From Gyromitra esculenta (taxonomy: Eukaryota; Ascomycota; Pezizomycetes; Pezizales; Discinaceae): a DNA stretch of 64,000 nucleotides. The DNA is taken from positions 2,666,001 to 2,730,000 of the forward strand of contig JBCAML010000002.1 in the NCBI GenBank assembly GCA_038503075.1, given 5' to 3'. Positions 12,156 through 21,769 of this stretch are shown piece by piece. Position 1 is the first letter of the stretch, and every line of letters starts with the position of its first letter. The notes beneath the pieces are model-generated. The model worked only from the letters and a program-made list of their open reading frames with translations. It searched no databases and was not told where the DNA came from. A program made the position numbers and the translations under genes.

Positions 12156-13117
12156 TGGGCGGGGTGCGGGGTGGTGGGGTGCGGCTCTGTTTGGCGGGGT
12201 GTCGCCCACCTAGTCGAGGGGATCTGTGGTGCCTCGCCTGGAGCTGTGGATCGGTGCAGATGCTGGCAGGACGGCGGGGGTGCGGGCGGCGTTAACTGAC
12301 GTCAATTGGCAGTGGTGGGATTGGTAGGCGGAGATGGGATGAAGTCCAAGCCCACCCAACCACAGATAAACCGGAGCAGCACTGTAGAGATACCGCGAAT
12401 TGCGATTGCGTCTGCACGAATAGAAAACACTGAATAACGCCCATCAGTCCTTCTGCCGAATCCCTTCCCCGTACTACAAAAAAAACCCCATAACCGCGAT
12501 ATCGATCATAAAACAGCCCTAACCCTCCCAGTCCCATATCCCAGAAAAATCCAGCATATCAAATTAATCAGAACCCCCCCACCCCACCCCATTCCCCCAA
12601 TCGCAGATCACATTACAAGTTAGTTTTTACATAAGTATCGTCCCATCCGTCCCTCATCTCTCGGGACTTCATATGCACCAAGGAAGTAAACCCTCTTTAC
12701 CGGAAAAGCAAGAAACCCCCCCCCAGAAAAAAAGATTAGAAAAACACCTAAACTACCAAAATCGAAAAAGAGAAAGAAAAAAGACTCTATAGATCATAGC
12801 CCTCCTCCAATCTCCTTCACCTTCCCCTTTGTAGATATAATAATAATGCAGAAAACGACCCATTAACACCTTTGCCAACCTCATTGCTTTTTTTTTTTGC
12901 CTTTTTTTCCTTTCCATTTTTCCTTCCGCACACACGCACGCAAACACCAACTGTGAACGCCAATGGAGAGTAGAGGAGAGAAGAAGAAAAAAAAGCAGAA
13001 AAATACACATTATAGCGAGCCGGGGGAGAACAAAGCTCCCAAGGAATAATAAAAATAAAAATAAAAATAAAACCATGCATAGAAAAACAAAGTCCCAACA
13101 ACCCAACAAAAATAACT
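12156..13117. other. Intergenic between the PPR and LAMTOR2-like genes
   Basis: The region holds the promoter side of the PPR gene and the 3' UTR side of the LAMTOR2-like gene. It contains homopolymer runs and an AAAAT pentamer repeat at 13046-13073. No gene was seen. Confidence 0.6.
13046..13073. repeat. (AAAAT)n microsatellite
   Basis: Four to five AAAAT units end 45 bp downstream of the stop codon of the LAMTOR2-like gene, in its presumed 3' UTR. Confidence 0.8.
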
Positions 13118-13833
13118 CTATATCCCCTCCGGCAACTCAAACCCCTTCAGCTCCTTCTCCAGATAATCCACCAACGCTTGTGCCTGCGTCTTCAAGATGC
13201 CCAGGCTGCCCATACCACCTTGGCGCAGCGCACTTCCAACACTCCCCTGCACCGGGGTTCCGGCGCTCCCGCCGCCACCGCCGCTGCCTCCACTCCGCGG
13301 CACACTCCCCGGTGGCGTCCCTTTGTCCCCACCCTCCTGGCTGTGCAGCGAGCTCGAGCTGCTCGTGTGCCTGGTCGGCGTCTTCGGCCCAATCAAGCAC
13401 AGGAGCACCCGCGGCGCCACGAGCTGGATGTGCAGATTGTAGTCCGAGAGCTCGAGCGTCAGCGATTTGAGGCCGGAGTTTGGGTTCGGGGCAGCGGTTT
13501 CGGGGGAGGATGCGGCGTCGGAGAGGTCTTGCGTCGTGCTGCTGGGGAGCGATTGCTCAATGACGCCTTGGACGGCTACTCGCTCGTAGGCGCTCCAGAT
13601 GTTGGCCGCGAGGGCGGAGTAGGTTCGTGATTTTTTGGCATCGGGGGCTGTCGGGGATGTGCCGGTTGCTAGGAGGGAGCCGGTAGGTGTGAAGAGGCTG
13701 GTTTTTATTGTTGCTATTGGTAAGTACGTTTTCTCGCGCGAGGACAGGTGGAGGCGTGGACTTACAGCGCGGATGAGACATTGGGCGAGATGGATTGCGA
13801 GAGGAGCTGGTTGAGCGGCTTGGTTTTGAGCAT
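13118..13833 (-). CDS. LAMTOR2/Ego3-like roadblock protein with inserted loops
   Basis: Exons (minus) are 13766-13833 and 13118-13697 (68-bp intron, GTAAGT donor), giving 215 residues. The family is the roadblock/LC7 scaffold protein of the vacuolar or lysosomal Ragulator/EGO complex, which anchors Rag/Gtr GTPases for TORC1 signalling. Seen: an N-terminal pattern MLKTKPLNQLLSQSISPNV followed by LLFTPTGSLLATG, then ALAANIWSAYER (residues 51-62), LHIQLVAPRVLLCLIG (111-126) and a C-terminal helix GILKTQAQALVDYLEKEL (189-206). These fit the order of animal LAMTOR2 (p14). Oddities: two low-complexity insertions, about 75-98 and a Gly/Ser-rich one at 128-186, which roughly double the usual 125 residues. 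The join across the intron (SSAL-LFTPTG) restores the first beta strand, supporting the structure. Function is inferred by family. Confidence 0.82.
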
Positions 13834-14094
13834 TTCTTCGTGTGGTGTGTTTTTCTGGGTGTGGCCGCCGATGGGCAAATCGGGAGAGAGGGGAAAGGAA
13901 CGGAACGGGCGAAACGAAGGTGGGGGGGCTTCTTTTGTGGGCTGGGTGGGGATCCTCGATGTGAGATGGATGGGCGGGAGTAGCGTGGTTGGAGAGGTGA
14001 CGATGATGTGACGACGGTGGAGGAGGAGAGGTGTTGAGGTGTGGAAGGAGAGGGAGAGCAGAGAGGAGCAGAGAGGAGCAAAGAATGGGAGCAG

Positions 14095-14152
14095 GCAGAG
14101 CACAGAGCACAGAGCAGAGCACAGCACAGCACAGCAGAGCACAGCACAGCAG
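14095..14152. repeat. AGCAC/AGAGC pentamer minisatellite
   Basis: About eleven degenerate five-base units of CAGAG and CAGCA lie 260-320 bp upstream of the LAMTOR2-like start codon. Confidence 0.8.
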
Positions 14153-14855
14153 GACACCGACAGAGAGAAGAGAGGAAGGAAAGGGGTAATAGCTCTCCGT
14201 GTGCTTCTCCCAGCGACTCTCACGCGTCTCGCTCCAGCTCCAAGGCGGCTACATGTATTTATTGTCCGAGAAGCCCGTTCCGGGACTCTGGCTATTTATT
14301 CCCTCTGGGACCCAGCGGGCGGTGGGGCCACTGCGCGATGTCTGCAGCAGCAGAGGGCACGCTGGACGAGAGAGGCTCTGCGCTGTATGCAGAGTAGAGC
14401 AGAGCACTGCGCTGCACCTCGATCTCTCTCCCTCGCTCCCTCCCTCGCTTCCAAAAACAATATACGCGGTTAAATGTCGAATCGCCTCCCTCCCCCGGAA
14501 TCACCTGAGAGAATCCATGCTCCACCGCCGTCACCCGCAAGGCCGAGCTTGAAACTTCTCCCATCAAAGCGGCATCCAGCTGCTACATACATACATAGTG
14601 CACACAGGCCACACATATGCTGGTGCTCCAGAGCCCAAAAGTCGCGCAACTGCAACTGCAACACGCACCCGCCAACAGCCTTTGTGGCTTTTCCGATCCT
14701 TGGCCGGGAAGGATGGTGGGCCCGGTAAGCAGGGGAGAAGAGAGGGGAGAGGGAGAGGGAAAGAACGCAAGAACGTCAGGAAAAACGTTCACACGGCATA
14801 AGCTAGGATGCGGGCGCGGATATTCTCCGTCCGTCCGCCTGCCTCTCGTTCCATC

Positions 14856-14890
14856 CGCAACGCAACGCACCGCAACGCAACATAACGTAA
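14856..14890. repeat. (CGCAA)n pentamer repeat
   Basis: Several CGCAA/CGCAC units degrade into CATAA and CGTAA in the same intergenic region. Confidence 0.7.
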
Positions 14891-15281
14891 CCGGCCTGTT
14901 TTCTCTCTTGCTTCCTTTTGTTCCGCCCACCCATTCCATCTTTGTACCCCAACCGATAGGCTGCCGGGTAACCAGACCCCAATATTAACGCAGCCCGTAT
15001 GCACCACCCCACCGTATAAATCCTCTAGAGTACGCCAGCTGTGGTGCAGAGCAAAGGGAAAAAGGAAAAAGAAAAGAAAGAGAGGAGAGGAGAGGAGAAG
15101 AAAAGCTAGTACCCGAGAATATTACTCTATTGAGAAGAGAAGAGAAGCGGGAGGGAAAAAAAAAAAACAACGCTCCCCCATCCGCAATCCCATTCATTCA
15201 CTAAGACCAATTATCTAATCTTCAACTGTCCCCACTGCTGTCTCACAAAAAAAATATATCTCGATATATTTATTTATCTAT

Positions 15282-16569
15282 TCATTCCACAAACGGTTCT
15301 CCGTCCTCCGCGGTAGAAGGCATCTCCATTATTTTCTTTTTGTCCACGTTGGCCTTTCTCTTCTGCGCGACGAAATAGCACTCTCGTGATTCCTGCCCAA
15401 GATTATTTTGTTTTCCTCAATACGCGTTTCGAAAAGGGGCGGCGCTTCAGAATAGTGGTAATAGCAGAAAGAAAGAAAGAAAGAAAAAATGGGGAAAATA
15501 AAGGAATAAACATACCAGTCTTGAAGCTTCGGGCTTGCTCCTACTAACCTTATCAAACACCTTCCTAATCTTATTCTCCAACAACGCATCGTCCGGACCT
15601 TGATAGAACTTGCACACAAAAGCCCCACCAGGCTTGAGTACGTCTATACAAAACAATAGTGCCGAATTACACAAATTCTAGACACCCCCCCTCCTAATAT
15701 CAGTCAATAGCCCTCAACACCAGCACCAGCGCCAACGTCAACATCAACACCAGCACCAGCACCAGCACCACAAATCAAAAGGGAGAAGAAGGGAGGGGAG
15801 GAGGAAATCCCACCATGCTCCCAGTATGATCCCTCAGCGGTATCCCGCTCACATTCATCAACCTAGAATAAAGATACGGCTGTCTTAGACTCTCCTTCCA
15901 CATCCCATCAAGCAGCGGCCAGGGTTCACACATATCGCTCAGCACCACATCGACCGAGTCCCTGCCGTCTCCGCTATCCCCGCTATCTTCACGCCCACTC
16001 ATCATTCTCTCGCGCTCGATATATCCTCTGCCCGCCTCCTCCAGATCCCCTTCCTCCAGATCCTTTTCCCCCCCTCCTTTCCCCCCTCCTTCCTTCGACT
16101 CGCCTCGGAACACCGGAGCCTTCCGCGGGCGGCCCCTCTCCGGGTCCGCCAGGAAGCGCCGGATCGACGCCTGGATCAGCGGGGACGTGAAGTCGCCTTG
16201 AATCGTCGACGCCCCCTTCGGCGGCATCGCGGGTATCAGGTCGATCCCCACCACCCGCCCCCGCGGCGCCGTCTTCTGCACCGCCACCTGCGTCCACGAT
16301 CCCGGCGCGTACCCCAGATCCACGACCGTCATCCCGGGCTTGAACAGCCGGTACTGCCTGTGCAGCGAGTCGAGCTTTAGGCCCGCGCGGCTGCGCAGCT
16401 CCCGTAGCATTGCGGCTTTGCTGTGCGGGTCGCGCACGGCCCGCGCGGTCCAGCGGGCGGAGGATGCGTTGGAGGCATTGCGCGCGGCGAACGGGCATTC
16501 GCGGGCGTGCCAGCGGAGGGCGGCGAGGGTGCGGGTTAGGGTGTTGAGGATGGGCGTGCGGGATTGCAT
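15282..16569 (-). CDS. MRM2: Mitochondrial rRNA 2'-O-methyltransferase, FtsJ/MRM2 family
   Basis: Exons (minus) are 15814-16569, 15516-15677 and 15392-15282, giving 342 residues. The product methylates a ribose 2'-OH in the large-subunit mitochondrial rRNA using S-adenosylmethionine (yeast Mrm2 methylates a uridine of 21S rRNA). Seen: a basic N-terminus fit for mitochondrial import, SAM-binding motif I VVDLGYAPGSWTQVA (82-96), and the FtsJ catalytic tetrad as Lys65 (GLKLDSL), Asp212 (VLSDM), Lys275 (FVCKFYQG) and Glu310 (SRECYFVA). All four are present only when the three exons are joined. Oddities: a charged, Gly/Glu-rich insertion at about 145-205 between the SAM site and the catalytic Asp, and a long 136-bp intron carrying a hexamer repeat (15713-15771). 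The other intron, 15393-15515, carries a GAAA repeat. FtsJ membership is very sure; MRM2 rather than another FtsJ type is inferred from the presequence and length. Confidence 0.9.
15713..15771. repeat. ACCAGC hexamer-like repeat in an intron
   Basis: Degenerate ACCAGC/ATCAAC units lie within the first intron of the MRM2-like gene. On the sense strand they could encode Gly-Ala or Gly-Val, but the frame entering from exon 1 stops before them. Confidence 0.75.
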
Positions 16570-17003
16570 GGTGGGGTGTTGCGGGGGAGTGCTGTGGAGG
16601 GGGAGAGCGGTGGCGGATGCGGCTCTGTCGAACAGATTTTAGAGTTAGGGTTTCAGAGACGCGCTAGCGTGGATGCGGTATAGCGCCGATGGTGGTTTTG
16701 AGATGGGGCTCCTCCTCTTTTGTTTGGAGGGTGGGCTGGACTGGCTATGCGTTTGGGTTAAGGTGCTAGGCAGTGATTTAGGTGTGGGAATGCATGTGGG
16801 TGCTGTGCCAAGCACTGGGCGTGACAACCCGGCTTGCACACAGCTTTTTTTCTCGAGGCAAGACGCTGCCACCGGCGAGCCAGATGGACCCTGCCGTTGA
16901 CACGGGGCAGGCTTATCCCACTCCTATCCACAAGGGTTCCCATGGGTTTCTACCTAGGGCTTGTTCATATTGTCCTGTCAACCAAGAGATCTGAGCAAGT
17001 AAC

Positions 17004-17011
17004 AAAAAAAA
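17004..17011 (-). terminator. Pol III terminator of the 5S gene
   Basis: A run of eight A on the plus strand (T8 on the RNA-like strand) begins 11 bases past the 3' end of the 5S gene, as expected for RNA polymerase III termination. Confidence 0.8.
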
Positions 17012-17022
17012 CTAATAGTTGA

Positions 17023-17137
17023 GTTCAGTACCTGGGATTCCCACATGGTCACCCACTGCAGTACTAACCAGGCGATACGGTGCTTGGATATGCCAGAGCG
17101 GACGGGATGGCTCATTCTCACCGTTCTATGACCGAAC
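17023..17137 (-). rRNA. 5S ribosomal RNA
   Basis: Read on the minus strand, this 115-nt segment has the 5S landmarks: CATCCCGTCCGCTCTGGC, CCAAGC, GGTTAGTACT, GTGGGTGACC and GGGAATCCC in order and spacing. It also folds as 5S: helix I pairs GTTCGGT (5' end) with ACTGAAC (3' end) through seven pairs with one G-U; helix II pairs ACGGTG with CACCGT; helix III closes GCCA with TGGC. A T8 terminator follows. Intact helices argue for a functional gene. It stands alone, in the dispersed fashion common in filamentous ascomycetes, 454 bp upstream of the MRM2-like start. The exact ends may differ by a few bases. Confidence 0.9.
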
Positions 17138-20100
17138 ACGGTTTTTCGAGTACTTTCCCCATTATAAAGAGACTTTTGAAGACTGTGGTAGATGCTGAAC
17201 GTCCCCTTGCATAATCCAGACACACAGTATCGCTCGGTAGCTAGTAGGAGCGACGAGATGGCTGGCCGCAAAGAGGCGAGTTAATGGGGGATATTGGGTG
17301 AAGACTGCTTTGATCGTGGAGGAGTTGGATAGCGAGTGATAACTCGTGATGTCTTAAGAGTCTTCTCCACCAAACGCTGCTTGAGGTTTCACGGGGAATA
17401 TTCTGCTACTATAATAGTCTATCCTGATCATATATTACTTAAAATATCCACACGTAATTAATCCGGTTCTCGTCACGGCGTACAGACCCTCCCGAGGTGC
17501 GGCCGGACTGCGCCTAGGATCGGTGCGACAACGATACCGTATTCACGATTTCAGCTTTTTTTTTTTAGAGTTAGTGTCACCACCGATGTTCTCGGCACAC
17601 GACGGTATTAACATTCCACATTAAGCGGAAGAAATGACCTCCACCACGGCAGCATCACGACTATATGTATACCTACCACGGTCGATCAATCGACCTCAGT
17701 GCAACAACGATTAATATCCACCGTTTATAAAAAGTAAACAAAAGTCGCCGGTATGGCCTAAGAGCTCGACGCGGGAGTTAGATGGAGATTTTATGCATTC
17801 TATTGGCTCAGCAAATTGTAGATCGCCTTTAAAAAAATGCTTACAGATTCACAATACGATATCCACCGTCTTAGGGTAGCTGCCGTGCAAGTGCCGACAT
17901 TTGTGATACCATGGTATAACCTCACGTAGGTGAAAAAATAGGTAGGGTTCGTGTTACCGTATCGGCAAGCTATGCTTGACATCATTTCCTGACGTTGGTT
18001 AGACCTGTCTATTACTCCGAGAATCTGTGGGGCTACATTACCGCGAGGTCTTCAAAGCTTAGTATTCACTTATATAGCTGTGCGTTCCAAAGTAGATACG
18101 AAGGGCATTAACCAAACCACGAGTTCAGTATATACGATGCCAATACATCATAACTGACGTGACATGAGTCAAACGACGAAATGCGCGGCTAGCATTTTCA
18201 GTCTTGATAAGGCAGGTCCAGCAAAGTTCTATTTGCCGACAAAGTTTTATCCATTGAAAGACCTATTTATTTATTTATTTTAGTGGGGTTTAGTCACTAT
18301 CTTAAGTAACATCAAACTCACAGAGTCTCATAACATGCACAGAAGGGGTCAAGCCTACGATAGAGTGCCCTATGTGCTTCGAACCCACGTTCTTATCAGG
18401 GATCAAATGCGTCATGTCGATCAAACGAAGCTGCGCTCTTCGGAACTGGGCCGAATGGTATCCACAGCATGCTGTCGAACATCCTGCAGTTCAAATAGAG
18501 TAACTAATTGCGTCTTTGAGAGATCCCTGTGAAGCTGTCATCACACATACCCTGAGAACAAGACCGCCAAGATGATGTGCGCTGGGATGCCTGGAATGTG
18601 GCTTGCTCCCTGCCACGCCCCGAAACATCAGCGTCAGTTCCTTTGGCCGAATCCCTCTTCCTGCGAGACTTCTGTGCCAAACGGGTGCGCTGGCTTACTG
18701 TCTGCAGACAGTTAGCCAAGGTAAGTAATCGCATGCATACTCTCCGTAATCAGAAGTGATGATGCCGTATATAAACTCACACCATTCTCTGAGAGACATT
18801 CCATTTGTCCTAGGATGATGCCGAGACTAGTTCGAGGAATCTGACAGGTGGCTTTCGCTACCGCGTTAACAAGGGAATTTGAAAAGTACGTGTATCTTGT
18901 GACTTCATTACGATCATTAGGCAGAGGTCTTAAACGTAAGAGCCTCATGGCGTCGAGAATAGATTCATTTAGCAACAATCTCGATCGCTACTGCTGGGTT
19001 TTACGATTAATCCGGTTTGATGATCTCTAGGCCCACGCGCTATGCGCTATGCGCGGGGTGGGGTACATTAAAGATCCACCCGGAAACGCGATTTAATTAA
19101 TTATCACCCAGCCTCGCTGCAATGCCATATTTAGGCTTGGCATCTGACATTACAGTACTTGGAATTAATCCCAGGTAAATACCCATTTTTGAGGATAACG
19201 GACTTACTTAGTGGAGGGGTTGCGTGACTGCTGAAGGGCCCCAGGTCTAATTTCACTGTCTGGTAGAGTTAGGCTATGCCCTGCGTTCCGGCCGGCCGGG
19301 GAAAGAACGGTATGGTTAACGCTGAGATCCGACAAAGCCCGCTTTGTTACCGGCGTTCTCACCTAGATAGATATGTCGCTCGATTCGTTCGTGCGGAGCT
19401 AGGTAGCTAGGATATCAGACGTATGTTCCCCGGTCCAGATTATATATATTGGCCTCCATCAAAAGAGGTGGGGATGGAATGCAACGGATGAAACAAGTAT
19501 GGAAGTACGTACACGATCAGTAATTAAACCGTATGATGAGCGAGGTTTGAGAGTGGAAGAGGATAAAGAAAGATAGTGGTAGACGGGGAAAGGGGTTTTT
19601 AACCAAAGCCCTTTAATCTGTCTTCTTGAGGCGACACTTGGTGTTGATGAATTCTTGGTAGATCGTAACTGGATAAAAAGGCGGTCACGTCCCTGCTAAG
19701 GCACTTTGGTCATATTTCTTCATCGCATCTCACTCGCACCACGCTCTAACTTCAATGTTTGCTTTTATGTAGTCCCGTGTCTACACCAACCCAGCAGCCT
19801 GTTGCTGCCGTCGGTCTAATGACTACACACCAAACTTCCTATCCAATCGTCAAAATCGATAATCACGAGTGGTTATTTATTTTTTTAGTACGCCTACTGT
19901 ATTCCAGAAGCCGAAACTCGGACTGGGAACTTGAAAGCACGTATACAGGATGCACTCGATGCTATCAAGTGCATATGCAGAGTTATTCATGTAGCTCATA
20001 GCTCGGTATACTCGTTTTATATCGCGATATTATCAAACTCGCAACATGCATCCCATAGTTTAGTCAAACAAATAAAAATCTATAGCTTCCTATATATATA

Positions 20101-20428
20101 AAAACAGGCTCAAATGCAGTAATCGAAGATATAAATGTAAATACATAAAATCTGAACAAAATCTAGATCATTTCATTACCATAAATGCCAAACCACCGCC
20201 CAACCCCCACTATAGCTAATATAATATAATGAACACGCTTCCCAAGAATATATATAAAGAATAAATCCAGCCAGAATGGACAAAAAGACAAAACACCATC
20301 TCCATATATATATATTCGTCTAATACCATGATCAGACAACCAGGTCCAACAGTAACACAATTAATTTACAGCGCAATACGCAATACTTAGTAGGAAAGCA
20401 ATTAAAAAAAAGATAACAAAGGGAAATA

Positions 20429-21769
20429 TCAAGGTACCGGTTTCCGCTTAATCGACATCGTAGTTAGAATACTGGTCCCGGTGCTTCCAGGACCTGCTTG
20501 CGGTGGCTCTGGTGCTGTTGGAGCCACCGTTGGCCCTGCTTGCGGTACTGGCGGTGGCATATTCATACCGTCTCCAGATCCACTTGCTAGTGAGTCTAAT
20601 CGGGCCTCATCTATCGAGCTGACGGGTGAGCCAAAAGTATAGTCGCAGGTGAAACCTGACGCATGGCCAGGCTGGGGGGTGATGTGCAGCGAAGGCAACT
20701 TGGGTGGTTGACTAAAACGTGGGTTGATGAAGGTGGAGTTGCCAGGAGGGTCGACGCGCAGAGCAGGTAGCTGGGGGGGTGGACTGTATGGTGAGGAGGC
20801 AGAGCGATCTGCTAGGGACATGGTGGAGCCGTCGGTATTGGGGAGTGTGTCATACCGGGTGGAGGATCTAGTGCTGCCAATAATTGAGCCTAGGCCTAGT
20901 AGTCCTACAGTTGGGAAAGTTTAGTTAGATGACACGTTCAATTTAGAATATTGGATCGAGAGCAACATACCTTTCATACCCCTCCCACGCGGTTTTGATC
21001 TTGCAGCTTGCCCTTCAAGGCCGTAGGCTGTCTTTTCCAGCCTTTCGTCACGCTTTTTCTTGGTCCACAGATACGCTGTAACAAAGACAATGATTGCACC
21101 AAGAATTGCGCCAAATGTTGCGCCAAGAATAATCGCCAAGTGAGGTCCAGATATCTTTCCGTCGTCGTCATCGTCAATTTCACCATCTAGAATATTTCCT
21201 GAAAGCTTCATTCCGGTAACCGAAGCTGAAGGCGTTCCCGAGGATTTAGAAGATGTTACAGTTTCTTCCGCAGTAGTAGTAACCGTACTGATCTCAGTCG
21301 TTACTAGTGTAGTTGTAGTTGGCGAGGCACTTGGGAAATCCTTGATTGCCTGTGGTGTTGCAGTAGCCGTAATAGTCAATGTCTCCGTGGCGTCAGGAAA
21401 CTTCCATAAGGTAAATGTACTTGTAATAGTACCAAGCCCAGACCCAAGCTGCCTCTTCCTCTTGTCAGTTTCTTTTGGCCCGACAGTAGTAGTTGTAGTC
21501 TTTGTCGTTGTCGTTGTCGTTGTAGTCTTCTCAGTGCTCGTTACAGTCACAATCGGTGTTGAAACACTCGCCATAGACTCAGTTGGCGTGACTGTCATCG
21601 TCATAGTCTCGGTGAATGTATATTGGGTGAAGATGGTGACCGTGATAGTTACGGGCTCCCCATCCTGCCTCCTGTCCAGCCGTACATCATGGCCGTCTGA
21701 ACTCATCGCAGTTCTCCATAGCAGAGAACAGATGAGAAATCCAACTCCTCGTAAGCTACCCAGTTTCAT
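20429..21769 (-). CDS. Single-pass Thr/Ser-rich surface protein, Mid2/Wsc-sensor-like
   Basis: Exons (minus) are 20971-21769 and 20429-20904 (66-bp intron), giving 424 residues. No catalytic domain was seen. Order: signal peptide (about 1-21), possible Kex2 sites LDRR-Q (31-35) and KRKR-Q (103-107), a Thr/Val/Ser-rich ectodomain (40-190) suited to heavy O-mannosylation, an acidic stretch EIDDDDDG (197-204), one transmembrane helix (about 211-235) with GATFGAILGA small-residue packing, a basic stop-transfer KKKRDER, and a Pro-rich cytoplasmic tail of about 185 residues. This is the layout of fungal cell-wall stress sensors (Mid2, Wsc), but no cysteine-rich WSC domain is present and sequence identity to Mid2 is not evident. 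Function is therefore inferred from topology. It lies alone between two gene-poor regions. Confidence 0.82.

Larger units (their letters stand above)
13834..15281. promoter_or_regulatory. Upstream region of the LAMTOR2-like gene, repeat-rich
   Basis: 1.45 kb lies between the LAMTOR2-like start and the MRM2-like stop. On the gene's strand the first 300 bp are strongly pyrimidine-rich, as usual near fungal transcription starts. Two short repeat tracts lie here (14095-14152 and 14856-14890). The numerous overlapping open frames of 60-150 codons look like composition artefacts. No other gene was seen. Confidence 0.55.
16570..20428. other. Gene-poor region with a 5S rRNA gene
   Basis: Apart from the 5S gene at 17023-17137, about 3.9 kb shows no open frame above about 100 codons and no recognisable protein. 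Composition is mixed, without the extreme AT bias expected of heavy repeat-induced mutation. I see no intact transposon. The last few hundred bases (20000-20428) are AT-rich and probably the 3' flank of the surface-protein gene. Confidence 0.55.

Noticed and set aside
11545..12213. 222-codon plus-strand open frame opposite the PPR gene
   Set aside because: It lies antisense to a well-supported gene in GC-rich sequence; its residues mirror the codon bias of the real gene.
18335..18440. tRNA-like CTTCGAACCCAC segment (minus strand)
   Set aside because: The T stem pairs poorly and no matching acceptor or anticodon stem can be built around it.
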